DNA of 64,000 bases, from positions 101,013 through 165,012 of the forward strand of contig NZ_JAMOIM010000015.1 of NCBI RefSeq assembly GCF_026130545.1. The letters are read 5' to 3'. The position numbers were made by a program, and so were the translations under genes. Positions 33,325 to 41,127 of this stretch are shown here, one piece after another; the stretch's first letter is position 1; every line of letters begins with the position of its first letter. The notes beneath the pieces were generated by a model, which was not told the DNA's origin, ran no database searches, and saw only the letters and a program-made list of their open reading frames with translations. The stretch is from Lichenifustis flavocetrariae. GTDB taxonomy: Bacteria > Pseudomonadota > Alphaproteobacteria > Rhizobiales > Beijerinckiaceae.

Positions 33325-34335
33325 TCACATGAGGCCGGCATTGGTCATCAGGTCCGTCACGGCCTTGCTGTTCAGCGTGGATGGCTCCGTCTTGGGCGCC
33401 TGCAGGTCGGCGAGAGGGACGAGCTTCGGGTTCGACGCCGCGTTCACCCCAACCGCATATTCGAAGGACGTTCCGGTTTTCAGCACCTCCTGGCCCCCCT
33501 TGCCGGCGACCCATTTGAGGAAGGCCTGCGCCTCCGCCGGGTGCTTGCTGGACGCCAGTACGCCGCCGCCCGACAGGCTCACGAAGGCGCCCGGATCGCC
33601 ATTGCGAAAATAGTGAAGCGCCACATTGCCGCTGTTCTCGCCGGTCTTCGCCTGATCGCCGAAATAGTAATAGTGATAGATCACGGCCCCTTCGATCTGC
33701 CCGGCATTAACGGCCTTCATGCAGGTGCTGTTGCCCTTGTACGGGACGGCATTGTCCTTCATGGCCTTGAGCCACGCGGATGTCGCCGCCTCGCCCTTGA
33801 GCTGCAGCATGGCGCTGACGATGGCCTGGAAATCCGCGCCCGTGGGCGAAGCGGCCCAGCGGCCCTTCCAGGCCGGCTCGGCGAGGTCCATGATGGATTT
33901 CGGCAGGTCGGCCGGCTGCAGCTTCGTCTTGTTGTAGGCAAAAACGGTGCTACGGGCCGCAACTCCCACCCAATGGCCATCGGCCGCCTTGCAGGTCTCG
34001 CACACTTCCGCGAGCGTGGCCGGATCGACCGGAGCGAAGAGCCCGGCCTGGTCGACCAATGTCATGGCCGGGGAGTTTTCCGTGAGGAACACGTCGGCCG
34101 GGGAGGCGGCGCCCTCCTGCACGATCTGGTTGGCGAATTCCGTGTCACCGCCGTTGCGCAGCACGACGTTGATCCCGGTGTCGCGGGTGAAACCGGCGGC
34201 CCATTCCTTGCCGAGGCTCTCGTGCTGGGCGTTGTAGACCGTGATCGTCTCGGTCGCGCGTGCGGCTCCCCCAAGGGGAACGGCCACGACAAGGGATAGC
34301 AATGCGCCTCGAAAGCTGAAAAACGACAATGTCAC
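33325..34335 (-). CDS. fbpA: Ferric iron-binding periplasmic protein (FbpA-like)
   Basis: 336-residue periplasmic binding protein. The signal peptide covers about residues 1-27, ending GGAARA. ITVYNAQHESLGKEW opens the first lobe, as in FbpA/FutA. VIYHYYYFGDQAK contains the paired tyrosines that coordinate ferric iron. I chose GTG 34335 because AGGAG lies five bases upstream; the frame extends to a GTG at 34356. Upstream, 34380-34460 is strongly AT-rich and holds the partial palindrome TCTAGAAATAGA, a possible iron-regulator site with no good consensus match. Confidence 0.88.
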   Translation of the reverse strand: MTLSFFSFRGALLSLVVAVPLGGAARATETITVYNAQHESLGKEWAAGFTRDTGINVVLRNGGDTEFANQIVQEGAASPADVFLTENSPAMTLVDQAGLFAPVDPATLAEVCETCKAADGHWVGVAARSTVFAYNKTKLQPADLPKSIMDLAEPAWKGRWAASPTGADFQAIVSAMLQLKGEAATSAWLKAMKDNAVPYKGNSTCMKAVNAGQIEGAVIYHYYYFGDQAKTGENSGNVALHYFRNGDPGAFVSLSGGGVLASSKHPAEAQAFLKWVAGKGGQEVLKTGTSFEYAVGVNAASNPKLVPLADLQAPKTEPSTLNSKAVTDLMTNAGLM

Positions 34336-34565
34336 GACCACTCCTTCGTCCTGCACAACAGGCCGGCGAGGTTCTTCGATAGTTTTAGGGTGTCGTCAAA
34401 TAGTTTAATCTAGAAATAGAACAAGTAAAAAGTGGTATATTGGAATGAATATAAAGTTGAACGCGGTCGCCTGCATAGCGGAAGGCCAGATGCCGTTATC
34501 TGACCTTCTGAGAGGGATGGTTTCTCGCGACCCTTTGCGTGATCCAGCCAGTGCCTAAAGGTGGC

Positions 34566-35489
34566 TCAATCCGCCTCCGCCCATGCCTTCATCAGGCCAT
34601 GCGCGATGGCCATCGGGGGTGGGCACAGAATGCCACCCGGATGCGTCCCGGCGAGGATTGCGCGGACATCCTGGCGGGTGAACCAGCGCGCGTCTTCGAG
34701 TTCCGTCCGGTCGATCGTGATGGTCTCCGACACGGCTTCGGCGATACAGCCGATCATCAGCGATGCCGGAAAGGGCCAGGGCTGCGAGGCCAGGTAGGTG
34801 ACGTTCCCGGCCTCGATTCCCGATTCCTCCTGCAGCTCGCGCCGCACCGCCGCCTCGATCGTTTCTCCCGGCTCGAGGAACCCGGCCAGGCAGGAATACA
34901 TGCCGGGCACGAAGCGTGGCTGGCGGCCGAGCAGGCAGCGGTCGCCTGAGACCGCCATCATGATCACCACCGGGTCGGTGCGGGGGAAGTGATGTGTGCC
35001 GCATTGCGCGCACTCGCGGCGCCAGCCCCAGGCGGCGAGGTCGCTCGGATGGCCGCAGGTGGCGCAGAAGCGATGACTGCGATGCCAGTGCAACAGCGCT
35101 TTTGCCTCCGCCAGCACGCCGAGCGTCGCGGCCGGAGCGACGCCGGCCGTGGCCATCGCACGCAGGTCACGGGCGGGGGGCGCGCTTTCGCTTTCCTCGG
35201 CCGGCGGATCGAACCGGACCGCGAAGACCGCGCCCCCCAGGCCTCGGCCGAGAAAGACCGTCTCGGTCGGGACACCCAACCCCTGCACCTCGCTCCGCTT
35301 GAACCAAGGGTCGTCGGTTTCGGGCATGCCACGCAACAGGACGCGGTCTCCTGAGAATGCCACGAACCGGGTGCCGGGAGCGTCCAGCAGGGCCGGGATG
35401 ATGTTGCCATGGTCGCGAGCCGCAGCAAGGCGGTCGAGCACATTGCCGGCGTAGCCGAGATGGTCGTGATGGAAGTGGTAGCGGGACAT
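34566..35489 (-). CDS. nudC: NAD(H) pyrophosphatase / RNA NAD-cap hydrolase NudC
   Basis: About 307-residue Nudix hydrolase that cleaves NADH and removes NAD caps from RNA. The zinc ribbon uses four cysteines (FCATCGH and CAQCG). The Nudix box follows (GFLEPGETIEAAVRRELQEE in part), and SQPWPFPASLM is the NudC-specific signature. Start at ATG 35489; a TTG at 35510 would overlap the upstream HIT gene stop and is also possible. The two genes are almost certainly cotranscribed. Confidence 0.93.
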   Translation of the reverse strand: MSRYHFHHDHLGYAGNVLDRLAAARDHGNIIPALLDAPGTRFVAFSGDRVLLRGMPETDDPWFKRSEVQGLGVPTETVFLGRGLGGAVFAVRFDPPAEESESAPPARDLRAMATAGVAPAATLGVLAEAKALLHWHRSHRFCATCGHPSDLAAWGWRRECAQCGTHHFPRTDPVVIMMAVSGDRCLLGRQPRFVPGMYSCLAGFLEPGETIEAAVRRELQEESGIEAGNVTYLASQPWPFPASLMIGCIAEAVSETITIDRTELEDARWFTRQDVRAILAGTHPGGILCPPPMAIAHGLMKAWAEAD

Positions 35490-35506
35490 GGGGAGATCCA
35501 GAATTG

Positions 35507-35917
35507 TCAAAGCGGCGCCAGGACGCCTGAAAGCGTCCCGAGGAAAGCCGCTGCGGCTTCGGTGGAATAGGGAGAGGCCCGTCCTGCGCCCCAGACCGGT
35601 CCCGGCCAGGCGGCGTCGTGGGTGAAACGGGCCACGACATGCAGGTGCAATTGCGGCACGAGGTTGCCGAGCGCACCGACGTTCATCTTCACGGCGCCGG
35701 TCACCTCCCGCAGGGCTTTCGCAAGCGTCGCAAGTTCCTCGATCATGGTGGCGCGTTCAGGGGCCGTCAGGTCGAAGATCTCGACGAGATCGGGGCGGCG
35801 GGGAACCAGAATGAGCCAGGGGAACCGCGCATCGTTCATCAGCCTGACGGTACTGAGGCCGAGGTCTCCCGCCGGCAGCGTGTCGGCAGCGAGGCGCGGG
35901 TGAAGCGCGAAGGTCAT
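35507..35917 (-). CDS. HIT-family hydrolase
   Basis: 136-residue histidine-triad protein, probably a nucleotide phosphohydrolase or transferase. The N-terminal beta region (FPWLILVPRRPDLVEI) and motif QLHLHVVARF near residue 100 fit the family, with Gln in place of the first His of the triad; the central catalytic His is kept. ATG 35917 is preferred over an extended frame reaching 36115, because that would run toward the SRP RNA gene. Substrate unknown; pairing with nudC suggests a role in nucleotide clean-up. Confidence 0.8.
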   Translation of the reverse strand: MTFALHPRLAADTLPAGDLGLSTVRLMNDARFPWLILVPRRPDLVEIFDLTAPERATMIEELATLAKALREVTGAVKMNVGALGNLVPQLHLHVVARFTHDAAWPGPVWGAGRASPYSTEAAAAFLGTLSGVLAPL

Positions 35918-36082
35918 CGTGGCTCGTCGGTGGTCAAAGGTGGAGTCTTCATAGACCCGGATCGGAAGCGTTTGGCGATCGATAAAACGCCTCGGGTCGG
36001 AAGAGCAATGCCAACCTCCGAGAAGCCCGCAAATCCGCAATCCCCTGCTTGCGAAATCGCGCGTCATGGTCCATTTGAGGCT

Positions 36083-36179
36083 CGGGAGGTTGGCGGTGGA
36101 CGTTCCACTCGCCAACCGGGTCAGGTCCGGAAGGAAGCAGCCCTAACGAGATCGGGCGGGTCTCTGTCCAGCCTCCTAC
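36083..36179 (+). ncRNA. ffs: 4.5S signal recognition particle RNA
   Basis: The conserved SRP RNA core GTCAGGTCCGGAAGGAAGCA is at about 36120-36139, followed by GCCCTAACGAG. Outer arms GGAGGTTGG (from about 36085) and CCAGCCTCC (ending about 36176) pair, and GGCGGTGG/CCACTCGCC forms inner structure. The RNA binds Ffh and directs membrane proteins to SecYEG. Placement just before dnaX is the usual alphaproteobacterial arrangement. End points are approximate. Confidence 0.93.
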
Positions 36180-36251
36180 TCACGCTGCCGTGCGGCGGCG
36201 GCATCAGGCTCGGCGCTTCGGGCGCGGGGCGTGCCTTCGGGCGAGAATGTC

Positions 36252-38039
36252 ATGAGCCTCGTTGATGGGACCAGCGGATCGCCCGCCGCCACCCCGTATC
36301 GCGTCCTGGCCCGCAAATATCGGCCTTCGAGCTTCGCCGACCTGATCGGTCAGGAAGCCATGGTGCGCACGCTGTCGAATGCCTTCGACTCGGGCCGTAT
36401 CCACCAGGCCTATCTTCTGAGCGGTGTGCGCGGCGTCGGCAAGACCACGACGGCCCGCATCGTGGCGCGTGCCCTCAACTATCACCGCGCGGCGCGTGAC
36501 GGCGTGGCGGAAATCGATCGGCCGACCATCCTGATGGAGGAGATCGGCACGCATTGCCAGGCCATCATCGAATCTCGTCACGTCGACGTGATCGAGATGG
36601 ATGCGGCAAGCCACACCGGCATCGACGACATTCGTGAGCTGATCGAGGGTTCGCGCTACCGCCCCGTGATGGCGCGGGCGAAGGTCTATATCATCGACGA
36701 AGTCCACATGCTGTCCAAGGCGGCCTTCAACGGCCTGTTGAAGACACTCGAAGAACCGCCCGAACACGTCAAGTTCCTGTTCGCCACCACGGAGGTCGAC
36801 AAGGTGCCGGTGACGGTGCGGTCGCGCTGCCAGCGATTCGATCTGCGTCGCATCGAAGCTCCTGTGCTGATCGCTCATCTGGCCGGGATCTGTGCCCGAG
36901 AGGGGATGGCGGTCACGCCCGACGCGCTGTCGCTCATCGCGCGCGCCGCCGAAGGATCGGTGCGCGACGCCCTGTCGCTGCTCGACCAGGCCTTGGCGTC
37001 GGGCGTTGGTGCCGATGTGATCGGCGAGGACGAGATCCGCGCCATGCTGGGTCTCGCCGACCGGGCCCGGGTGATCGACCTTTTCGAGCAGGTCATGAAG
37101 GGCGAGATCGCGGCGGCGCTGACCGGCGTGAAGGCCCTTTACGATCAGGGAGCCGACCCTCTCAGCGTCATCAGCGATCTCGCCGATTTCGTGCATCTGG
37201 TCACGCGGCTGAAACTCGTGCCCGACGCCGCGAAGGACCCGGCGCTGACCGGGGAAGAACGGGCTCGCGGCCAGGTTTTCGCGGGAGCGCTCGGCCTGCC
37301 GGTGCTGACCCGCGCCTGGCAGATGCTTCTGAAGGGGCTCGGCGACATCAAGGAATCGCCGCGCCCGCTGGCCGCGGCCGAAATGGTGCTGGTGCGCCTC
37401 GCCTTCGCGGCCGACCTGCCGACGCCCGACGAGGCGCTCCGGCAGTTGGCTTCGGCTCCCGCCGAGGCGGGGCCGCCCGCCATCAAGGGACCGGCGCCGA
37501 CCTATGGCGGCGGCGGTGCACGTTCCGGCATGGCGACGGCTGCGCTGCCCCGCGTGGCGCCTCCGGCGCCTACAACCTCGTCCCAACCGCGGGCGCGCTC
37601 CTTTGCCGATGTGGTGGCCCTCGCGGCGGCCAATCGCGATATCACGCTCAAAGTGGCGCTGGAGCGTGACGTGCGCCTGGTGCGCTTCGAGGAGGGTTCG
37701 ATCGAGTTCGAACTCGCCCCCGGGGGCTCGCCGACGCTGGCCGCGACCCTGATGCGCAAGCTTGGCGAATGGACCGGGATGCGTTGGATGGTGGCCATCA
37801 CGGCCGTCGGCGGCGCCGCGACCGTCAAGGAGCGCGCCGACGCGGCGGCCGAGGCCGAACGTCAGGCCGTTGCGGACGATCCCCTGGTGCGCCAGGTCCT
37901 CGACATGTTTCCCGGCTCTTCCCTCACGGTTCGGACGATCGAGGCCGAGCCGCCTCCCGCAGTCGAAGCGGAGCCGCCGCGTTTCGAAAACGACGAAGTC
38001 GGCTATACCGACGATATCGTGACCGATGACGATCTGTGA
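36252..38039 (+). CDS. dnaX: DNA polymerase III subunit gamma/tau
   Basis: About 595-residue clamp-loader ATPase. Walker A GVRGVGKTTTA, DExx box IIDEVHMLS, SRC motif RSRCQRF and sensor GSVRDALSLLDQ occupy the first 270 residues. A C-terminal tau-like part reaches into polymerase contacts. The usual four-cysteine zinc module after ALNY is reduced to a single Cys (GTHCQAI), as seems common in this order. ATG 36252 is chosen over a GTG at 36231. First protein gene of the dnaX-ybaB-recR group. Confidence 0.94.
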   Translation: MSLVDGTSGSPAATPYRVLARKYRPSSFADLIGQEAMVRTLSNAFDSGRIHQAYLLSGVRGVGKTTTARIVARALNYHRAARDGVAEIDRPTILMEEIGTHCQAIIESRHVDVIEMDAASHTGIDDIRELIEGSRYRPVMARAKVYIIDEVHMLSKAAFNGLLKTLEEPPEHVKFLFATTEVDKVPVTVRSRCQRFDLRRIEAPVLIAHLAGICAREGMAVTPDALSLIARAAEGSVRDALSLLDQALASGVGADVIGEDEIRAMLGLADRARVIDLFEQVMKGEIAAALTGVKALYDQGADPLSVISDLADFVHLVTRLKLVPDAAKDPALTGEERARGQVFAGALGLPVLTRAWQMLLKGLGDIKESPRPLAAAEMVLVRLAFAADLPTPDEALRQLASAPAEAGPPAIKGPAPTYGGGGARSGMATAALPRVAPPAPTTSSQPRARSFADVVALAAANRDITLKVALERDVRLVRFEEGSIEFELAPGGSPTLAATLMRKLGEWTGMRWMVAITAVGGAATVKERADAAAEAERQAVADDPLVRQVLDMFPGSSLTVRTIEAEPPPAVEAEPPRFENDEVGYTDDIVTDDDL

Positions 38040-38166
38040 GAGGGGCCCGAGGCCCGACGACTTGCTCGCAGACCATGACGGTCGCGATTGATGCACCGAA
38101 ACATGCCCCTGCGACGGCGGCGGGCTCAAGGGCACTGCAAAGTATCTGCAAGGAGAGGAGACGGCG

Positions 38167-38490
38167 ATGCGTGACGTGATGGGGCTGATGAAGCAGGCGC
38201 AGGCCATGCAGGCCAAGCTCGGCGAGGCGCAGGCCGAGCTCGAACGTCTGGAAGTCGAAGGTCAATCGGGCGGCGGCCTGGTGAAAGCCATCGTGACCGG
38301 CAAGGGCGAGTTGAAGTCGCTCACGATCGATCCGTCGCTCATGGTGGCCGACGAGAAGGAGATCCTGGAGGATCTCATCGTCACGGCGCATGAGGAAGCG
38401 CGCAAGAAGGTCGAACGCCAGAAGGAGGAGAAGATGAAGGCCCTCACGGCCGGTCTTCCCCTGCCGCCGGGCATGAAGCTGCCGTTCTGA
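38167..38490 (+). CDS. ybaB: YbaB/EbfC nucleoid-associated protein
   Basis: 107-residue DNA-binding dimer of the YbaB family. It opens [22 protein letters not shown], has the glycine-rich turn [19 protein letters not shown] in part, and ends [18 protein letters not shown] precedes the ATG. It is one base from recR and conserved with dnaX and recR across bacteria; likely functions in nucleoid structure or recombination. Confidence 0.94.
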   Translation: MRDVMGLMKQAQAMQAKLGEAQAELERLEVEGQSGGGLVKAIVTGKGELKSLTIDPSLMVADEKEILEDLIVTAHEEARKKVERQKEEKMKALTAGLPLPPGMKLPF

Positions 38491-38491
38491 G

Positions 38492-39097
38492 ATGGCGGAA
38501 CGCGTCGCCGGTCCGGAAATCGAGAAACTGATCCAGCTCCTGGCCCGCCTGCCCGGCTTGGGGCCGCGGTCAGCCCGCCGGGCCGCGCTCCATCTCATCC
38601 GCAAGCGCGAGGAACTGCTTGCACCCCTCTCCGACGCCATGCGGGTTGCACGCGAGCGCATCGTCACCTGCACGGCCTGCGGCAATATCGACACGGCCGA
38701 TCCCTGCACGATCTGCCGCGACCCGCGCCGTGATCCGTCCGTCGTGGTCGTGGTGGAGACGGTCGCGGACCTCTGGGCTTTGGAACGGGCCGGCGTGGTG
38801 CGAGGCCACTATCACGTGCTCGGCGGCACGTTGTCGCCGCTCGACGGCATCGGTCCCGACGACCTGAATCTGTCCGGCTTCGCCGAGCGGATCGTCGCCG
38901 AGAGCGTCAAGGAGGTGATCCTCGCCGTGAATGCGACGGTGGACGGCCAGACGACTGCCCACTATGTGACCGACCTCGTGTCCCACCTCGACCTATTGGT
39001 CACGAGGCTGGCGCATGGCGTGCCGGTCGGCGGCGAGCTCGACTATCTCGACGAAGGTACATTGGCGGCAGCCTTGAGAGCCAGGACGGCTTTCTGA
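38492..39097 (+). CDS. recR: Recombination mediator RecR
   Basis: 201-residue protein that, with RecO, helps RecA load at gaps. An N-terminal helix-hairpin-helix ([14 protein letters not shown]), a four-cysteine zinc finger ([16 protein letters not shown]) and a Toprim domain ([13 protein letters not shown]) are in the normal order. Length is normal. Starts one base after the ybaB stop. Confidence 0.95.
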   Translation: MAERVAGPEIEKLIQLLARLPGLGPRSARRAALHLIRKREELLAPLSDAMRVARERIVTCTACGNIDTADPCTICRDPRRDPSVVVVVETVADLWALERAGVVRGHYHVLGGTLSPLDGIGPDDLNLSGFAERIVAESVKEVILAVNATVDGQTTAHYVTDLVSHLDLLVTRLAHGVPVGGELDYLDEGTLAAALRARTAF

Positions 39098-39169
39098 CGG
39101 GTGGCGCGCAACAGAAAGGCCGCACCCTTCCGGCCGCGGCCCAAGTCAGTCAACGATGTGCGCGCGACT

Positions 39170-39994
39170 TCACTCGATCCCGAACAGCCCGCGCAGGGTC
39201 GACAGATCTTCCGCCAGCGCCGTCACCGGGCCTTTGAGGGCGAGACGATCCTTGTCGGTCAGCTTCTCGTAGCTTTCGAAGCCGGCCTGACTCCGATATT
39301 TCGTCAGGATCGCATCGACTTTCGAGAAATTGGTGTCGATCTTCTTGTGGAGCGTTGGATCCTGCTTCACTAGCATCGGCTTCAACAGCGCCACGATTTT
39401 CTGGGCGCCATCGATATTGGCTTGGAAGTCCCACAGGTCGGTCCGGCTGTATCTGTCTTCTTCGCCGGTGATCTTCTTCGAGGCCACTTCCTCGATCAGT
39501 TCTGCCGTTCCCCCCACGAAGGCCTTCGGGGTAATCTTCAGATCGGCAAGCCGCTTCTGCAGTTCGAGCGTGTCGGCCATCAGTTGATCGGCCACGGGGG
39601 CAAGCCCCGCCGTGCTCTTGTCGCCGAACAGGCCCTTTTCGATCCGATGGAATCCCATGAACTTGGGGTCCTCCGCCTTCTTCTCGAAATCATCCTCGCG
39701 TGCGTCCATGTTGCCGTCGAGGTCGTTGAAGAGTTCAGCGATCGGTTCGATGCGCTCGTAGTGCATGTGAGCCGGGGCATAGGCGGCCTGTGCTTCGGCG
39801 AGCTTGCCGGCTTTCACATCGTCGACGAAGACGCGGGTCTTGGCCACGAGGGCTTCCACCTCGGATGCGACATACGATTTGTAGGCCGCGATCGGCTTGT
39901 CGAGCTCGTCCGTCGACAATTTGGGCGTGTCCGCGTGAGCAACACCGGCGCCGAACAGGCCAAACGCCGCAACGAACCTGACAAAGTTACGCAT
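39170..39994 (-). CDS. EfeO/EfeM-type periplasmic iron uptake protein (M75 family)
   Basis: 274-residue exported protein with a signal peptide ending near AHADT. The M75/imelysin-type helical domain carries the HxxE metal motif in GFHRIEKGLFG near residue 117. It lacks the N-terminal cupredoxin domain of full EfeO, so it fits the shorter EfeM form. Neither EfeU nor EfeB is nearby, making it an orphan iron-binding component. ATG 39994 is preferred; the frame runs to 40048. The AT-rich upstream area contains a partial Irr-type motif. Confidence 0.82.
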   Translation of the reverse strand: MRNFVRFVAAFGLFGAGVAHADTPKLSTDELDKPIAAYKSYVASEVEALVAKTRVFVDDVKAGKLAEAQAAYAPAHMHYERIEPIAELFNDLDGNMDAREDDFEKKAEDPKFMGFHRIEKGLFGDKSTAGLAPVADQLMADTLELQKRLADLKITPKAFVGGTAELIEEVASKKITGEEDRYSRTDLWDFQANIDGAQKIVALLKPMLVKQDPTLHKKIDTNFSKVDAILTKYRSQAGFESYEKLTDKDRLALKGPVTALAEDLSTLRGLFGIE

Positions 39995-40111
39995 AGAGTC
40001 CCCCGAGATTTCGAGGGATCTATACAGATAGTGTAGAAAGAACCGCAACCCAAATCAGCGCCAACTACGAAGATGATAATAATTCCAAAGTTAGAACACT
40101 TGGTCTTTTTA

Positions 40112-40128
40112 TTTGAAATAATTCTAGT
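40112..40128 (-). promoter_or_regulatory. Possible Irr box (iron control element) upstream of the EfeO-like gene
   Basis: On the minus strand ACTAGAATTATTTCAAA matches 10 of 14 defined positions of the Irr ICE consensus (TTTAGAA-N3-TTCTAAA). It lies about 120 bases before the EfeO-like start in an AT-rich promoter area. The right half is weaker, so this is only a candidate. Confidence 0.3.
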
Positions 40129-40166
40129 GTAGATGCCTGGCACTGCTTCGCGGTCGTGTCGTTCGC

Positions 40167-40574
40167 TTAAGGGCCAGGCGCGCCATCATCCCCGGCAAGC
40201 GACTCGATAATCGGGCAATGCGGCCTGTCGTTGCCTTCGCACGCGTCGGCGAGACGATGCAACGTTGCGGCCATGGCGCGGAGATCGGCGATCTTGTGAT
40301 CGAGTTCGGCAGCGTGCGCCAGCGCGATCGCTTTGACATCGGCGCTTGATCGATCCCGGTCGCTCCAGAGCCTCAAGAGATCGCGGATCCGGTCGATGGG
40401 GAAGCCGAGATTGCGGGCGCGGCGAATGAAGCGCAGCCTGTGCACGTCGTCCGGCCTATAGGATCGATAGTTTCCGGCACTTCGGTCCGCGGCTTCGATA
40501 AGCCCGATGCTCTCATAGTGGCGGATCGTTTTGGCCGAAACACCCGACATCGTGGCGACCTGTCCGATATGCAT
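40167..40574 (-). CDS. cueR: Copper-responsive MerR-family regulator CueR
   Basis: 135-residue MerR-type activator. The N-terminal winged helix ([24 protein letters not shown]) is followed by a dimerisation helix. A C-terminal metal loop Cys-x7-Cys (CEGNDRPHC, then PII) has the same spacing as E. coli CueR, which senses monovalent copper. ATG 40574 is preferred over the open frame to 40625, which would run into the operator. The gene is divergent from a DUF305 gene, with a perfect CueR palindrome between. Confidence 0.92.
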   Translation of the reverse strand: MHIGQVATMSGVSAKTIRHYESIGLIEAADRSAGNYRSYRPDDVHRLRFIRRARNLGFPIDRIRDLLRLWSDRDRSSADVKAIALAHAAELDHKIADLRAMAATLHRLADACEGNDRPHCPIIESLAGDDGAPGP

Positions 40575-40597
40575 CGAAGACCCCGAATTTCGTCCTT

Positions 40598-40620
40598 GAC
40601 CTTCCAACAGTGGGAAGGTC
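40598..40620 (+). promoter_or_regulatory. CueR operator/promoter
   Basis: GACCTTCC (40598-40605) and GGAAGGTC (40613-40620) form a perfect inverted repeat with a 7-base spacer, the classic CueR site. A TTGACC -35-like hexamer (40596-40601) overlaps the left arm, as in MerR-type promoters with long spacers. No good -10 was seen at the expected 19-base spacing. It probably activates the DUF305 gene on the plus strand and may also control cueR. Confidence 0.85.
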
Positions 40621-40744
40621 CACAAGAAGCGTCAAGAAGCCGAGTCGAGACAGGTGGTGCAGCTATGGGCAGGGGGGCGGCTTCTGCGACGGAGATGCGT
40701 CTGCGGGTGTCGACACTCACCATCAATCCAAACGGGAGTTTCAG

Positions 40745-41083
40745 ATGATACGTGCTGCTATGGTCGCGGCCTCGGTGTTCGTGGGAGCGACCAGCTTCGT
40801 GTCGGCCGCCGAGATGGTGATGGGCCATCGTGCGTCCCCGGCCGACAGAGCGAACAAAACCGCTATGGACGCCATGATGAAGGGGATGATGGTCAAGCCC
40901 AGCGGAAACCCCGACAAGGACTTCGCCGCGATGATGATTCCGCATCACCAGGGTGCCATCGCGATGGCACAGGTCGAGCTGAAATACGGCCAGGATCCAA
41001 CCCTGCGGGCTCTCGCGACGAACGTCGTCGCGGCGCAAGAGAAGGAAATCACGCAGATGAAGGCTTGGCTCGCCGCCCACTGA
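40745..41083 (+). CDS. DUF305 copper-associated periplasmic protein
   Basis: 112-residue exported protein. The signal peptide ends near SFVSAAE. The family core [13 protein letters not shown] carries a His pair, with many methionines before it (MMKGMMV), suited to copper binding. GGGAG precedes the ATG. The CueR operator upstream suggests copper-induced expression. A role in periplasmic copper handling is inferred from context; the biochemical function of DUF305 is not settled. Confidence 0.88.
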   Translation: MIRAAMVAASVFVGATSFVSAAEMVMGHRASPADRANKTAMDAMMKGMMVKPSGNPDKDFAAMMIPHHQGAIAMAQVELKYGQDPTLRALATNVVAAQEKEITQMKAWLAAH

Positions 41084-41127
41084 TTTCTGCCGCTCGCCGC
41101 GTTGGCCAAGCGACGAACTCGGATCGG

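Noticed and set aside
34380..34460. Possible Irr or RirA box upstream of fbpA
   Set aside because: AT-rich with the partial palindrome TCTAGAAATAGA, but it does not fit the ICE or iron-responsive operator consensus well enough to list.
36204..38216. 670-codon minus-strand open frame opposite dnaX
   Set aside because: The translation is His/Arg/Gln-rich with no domain, while dnaX on the plus strand is certain.
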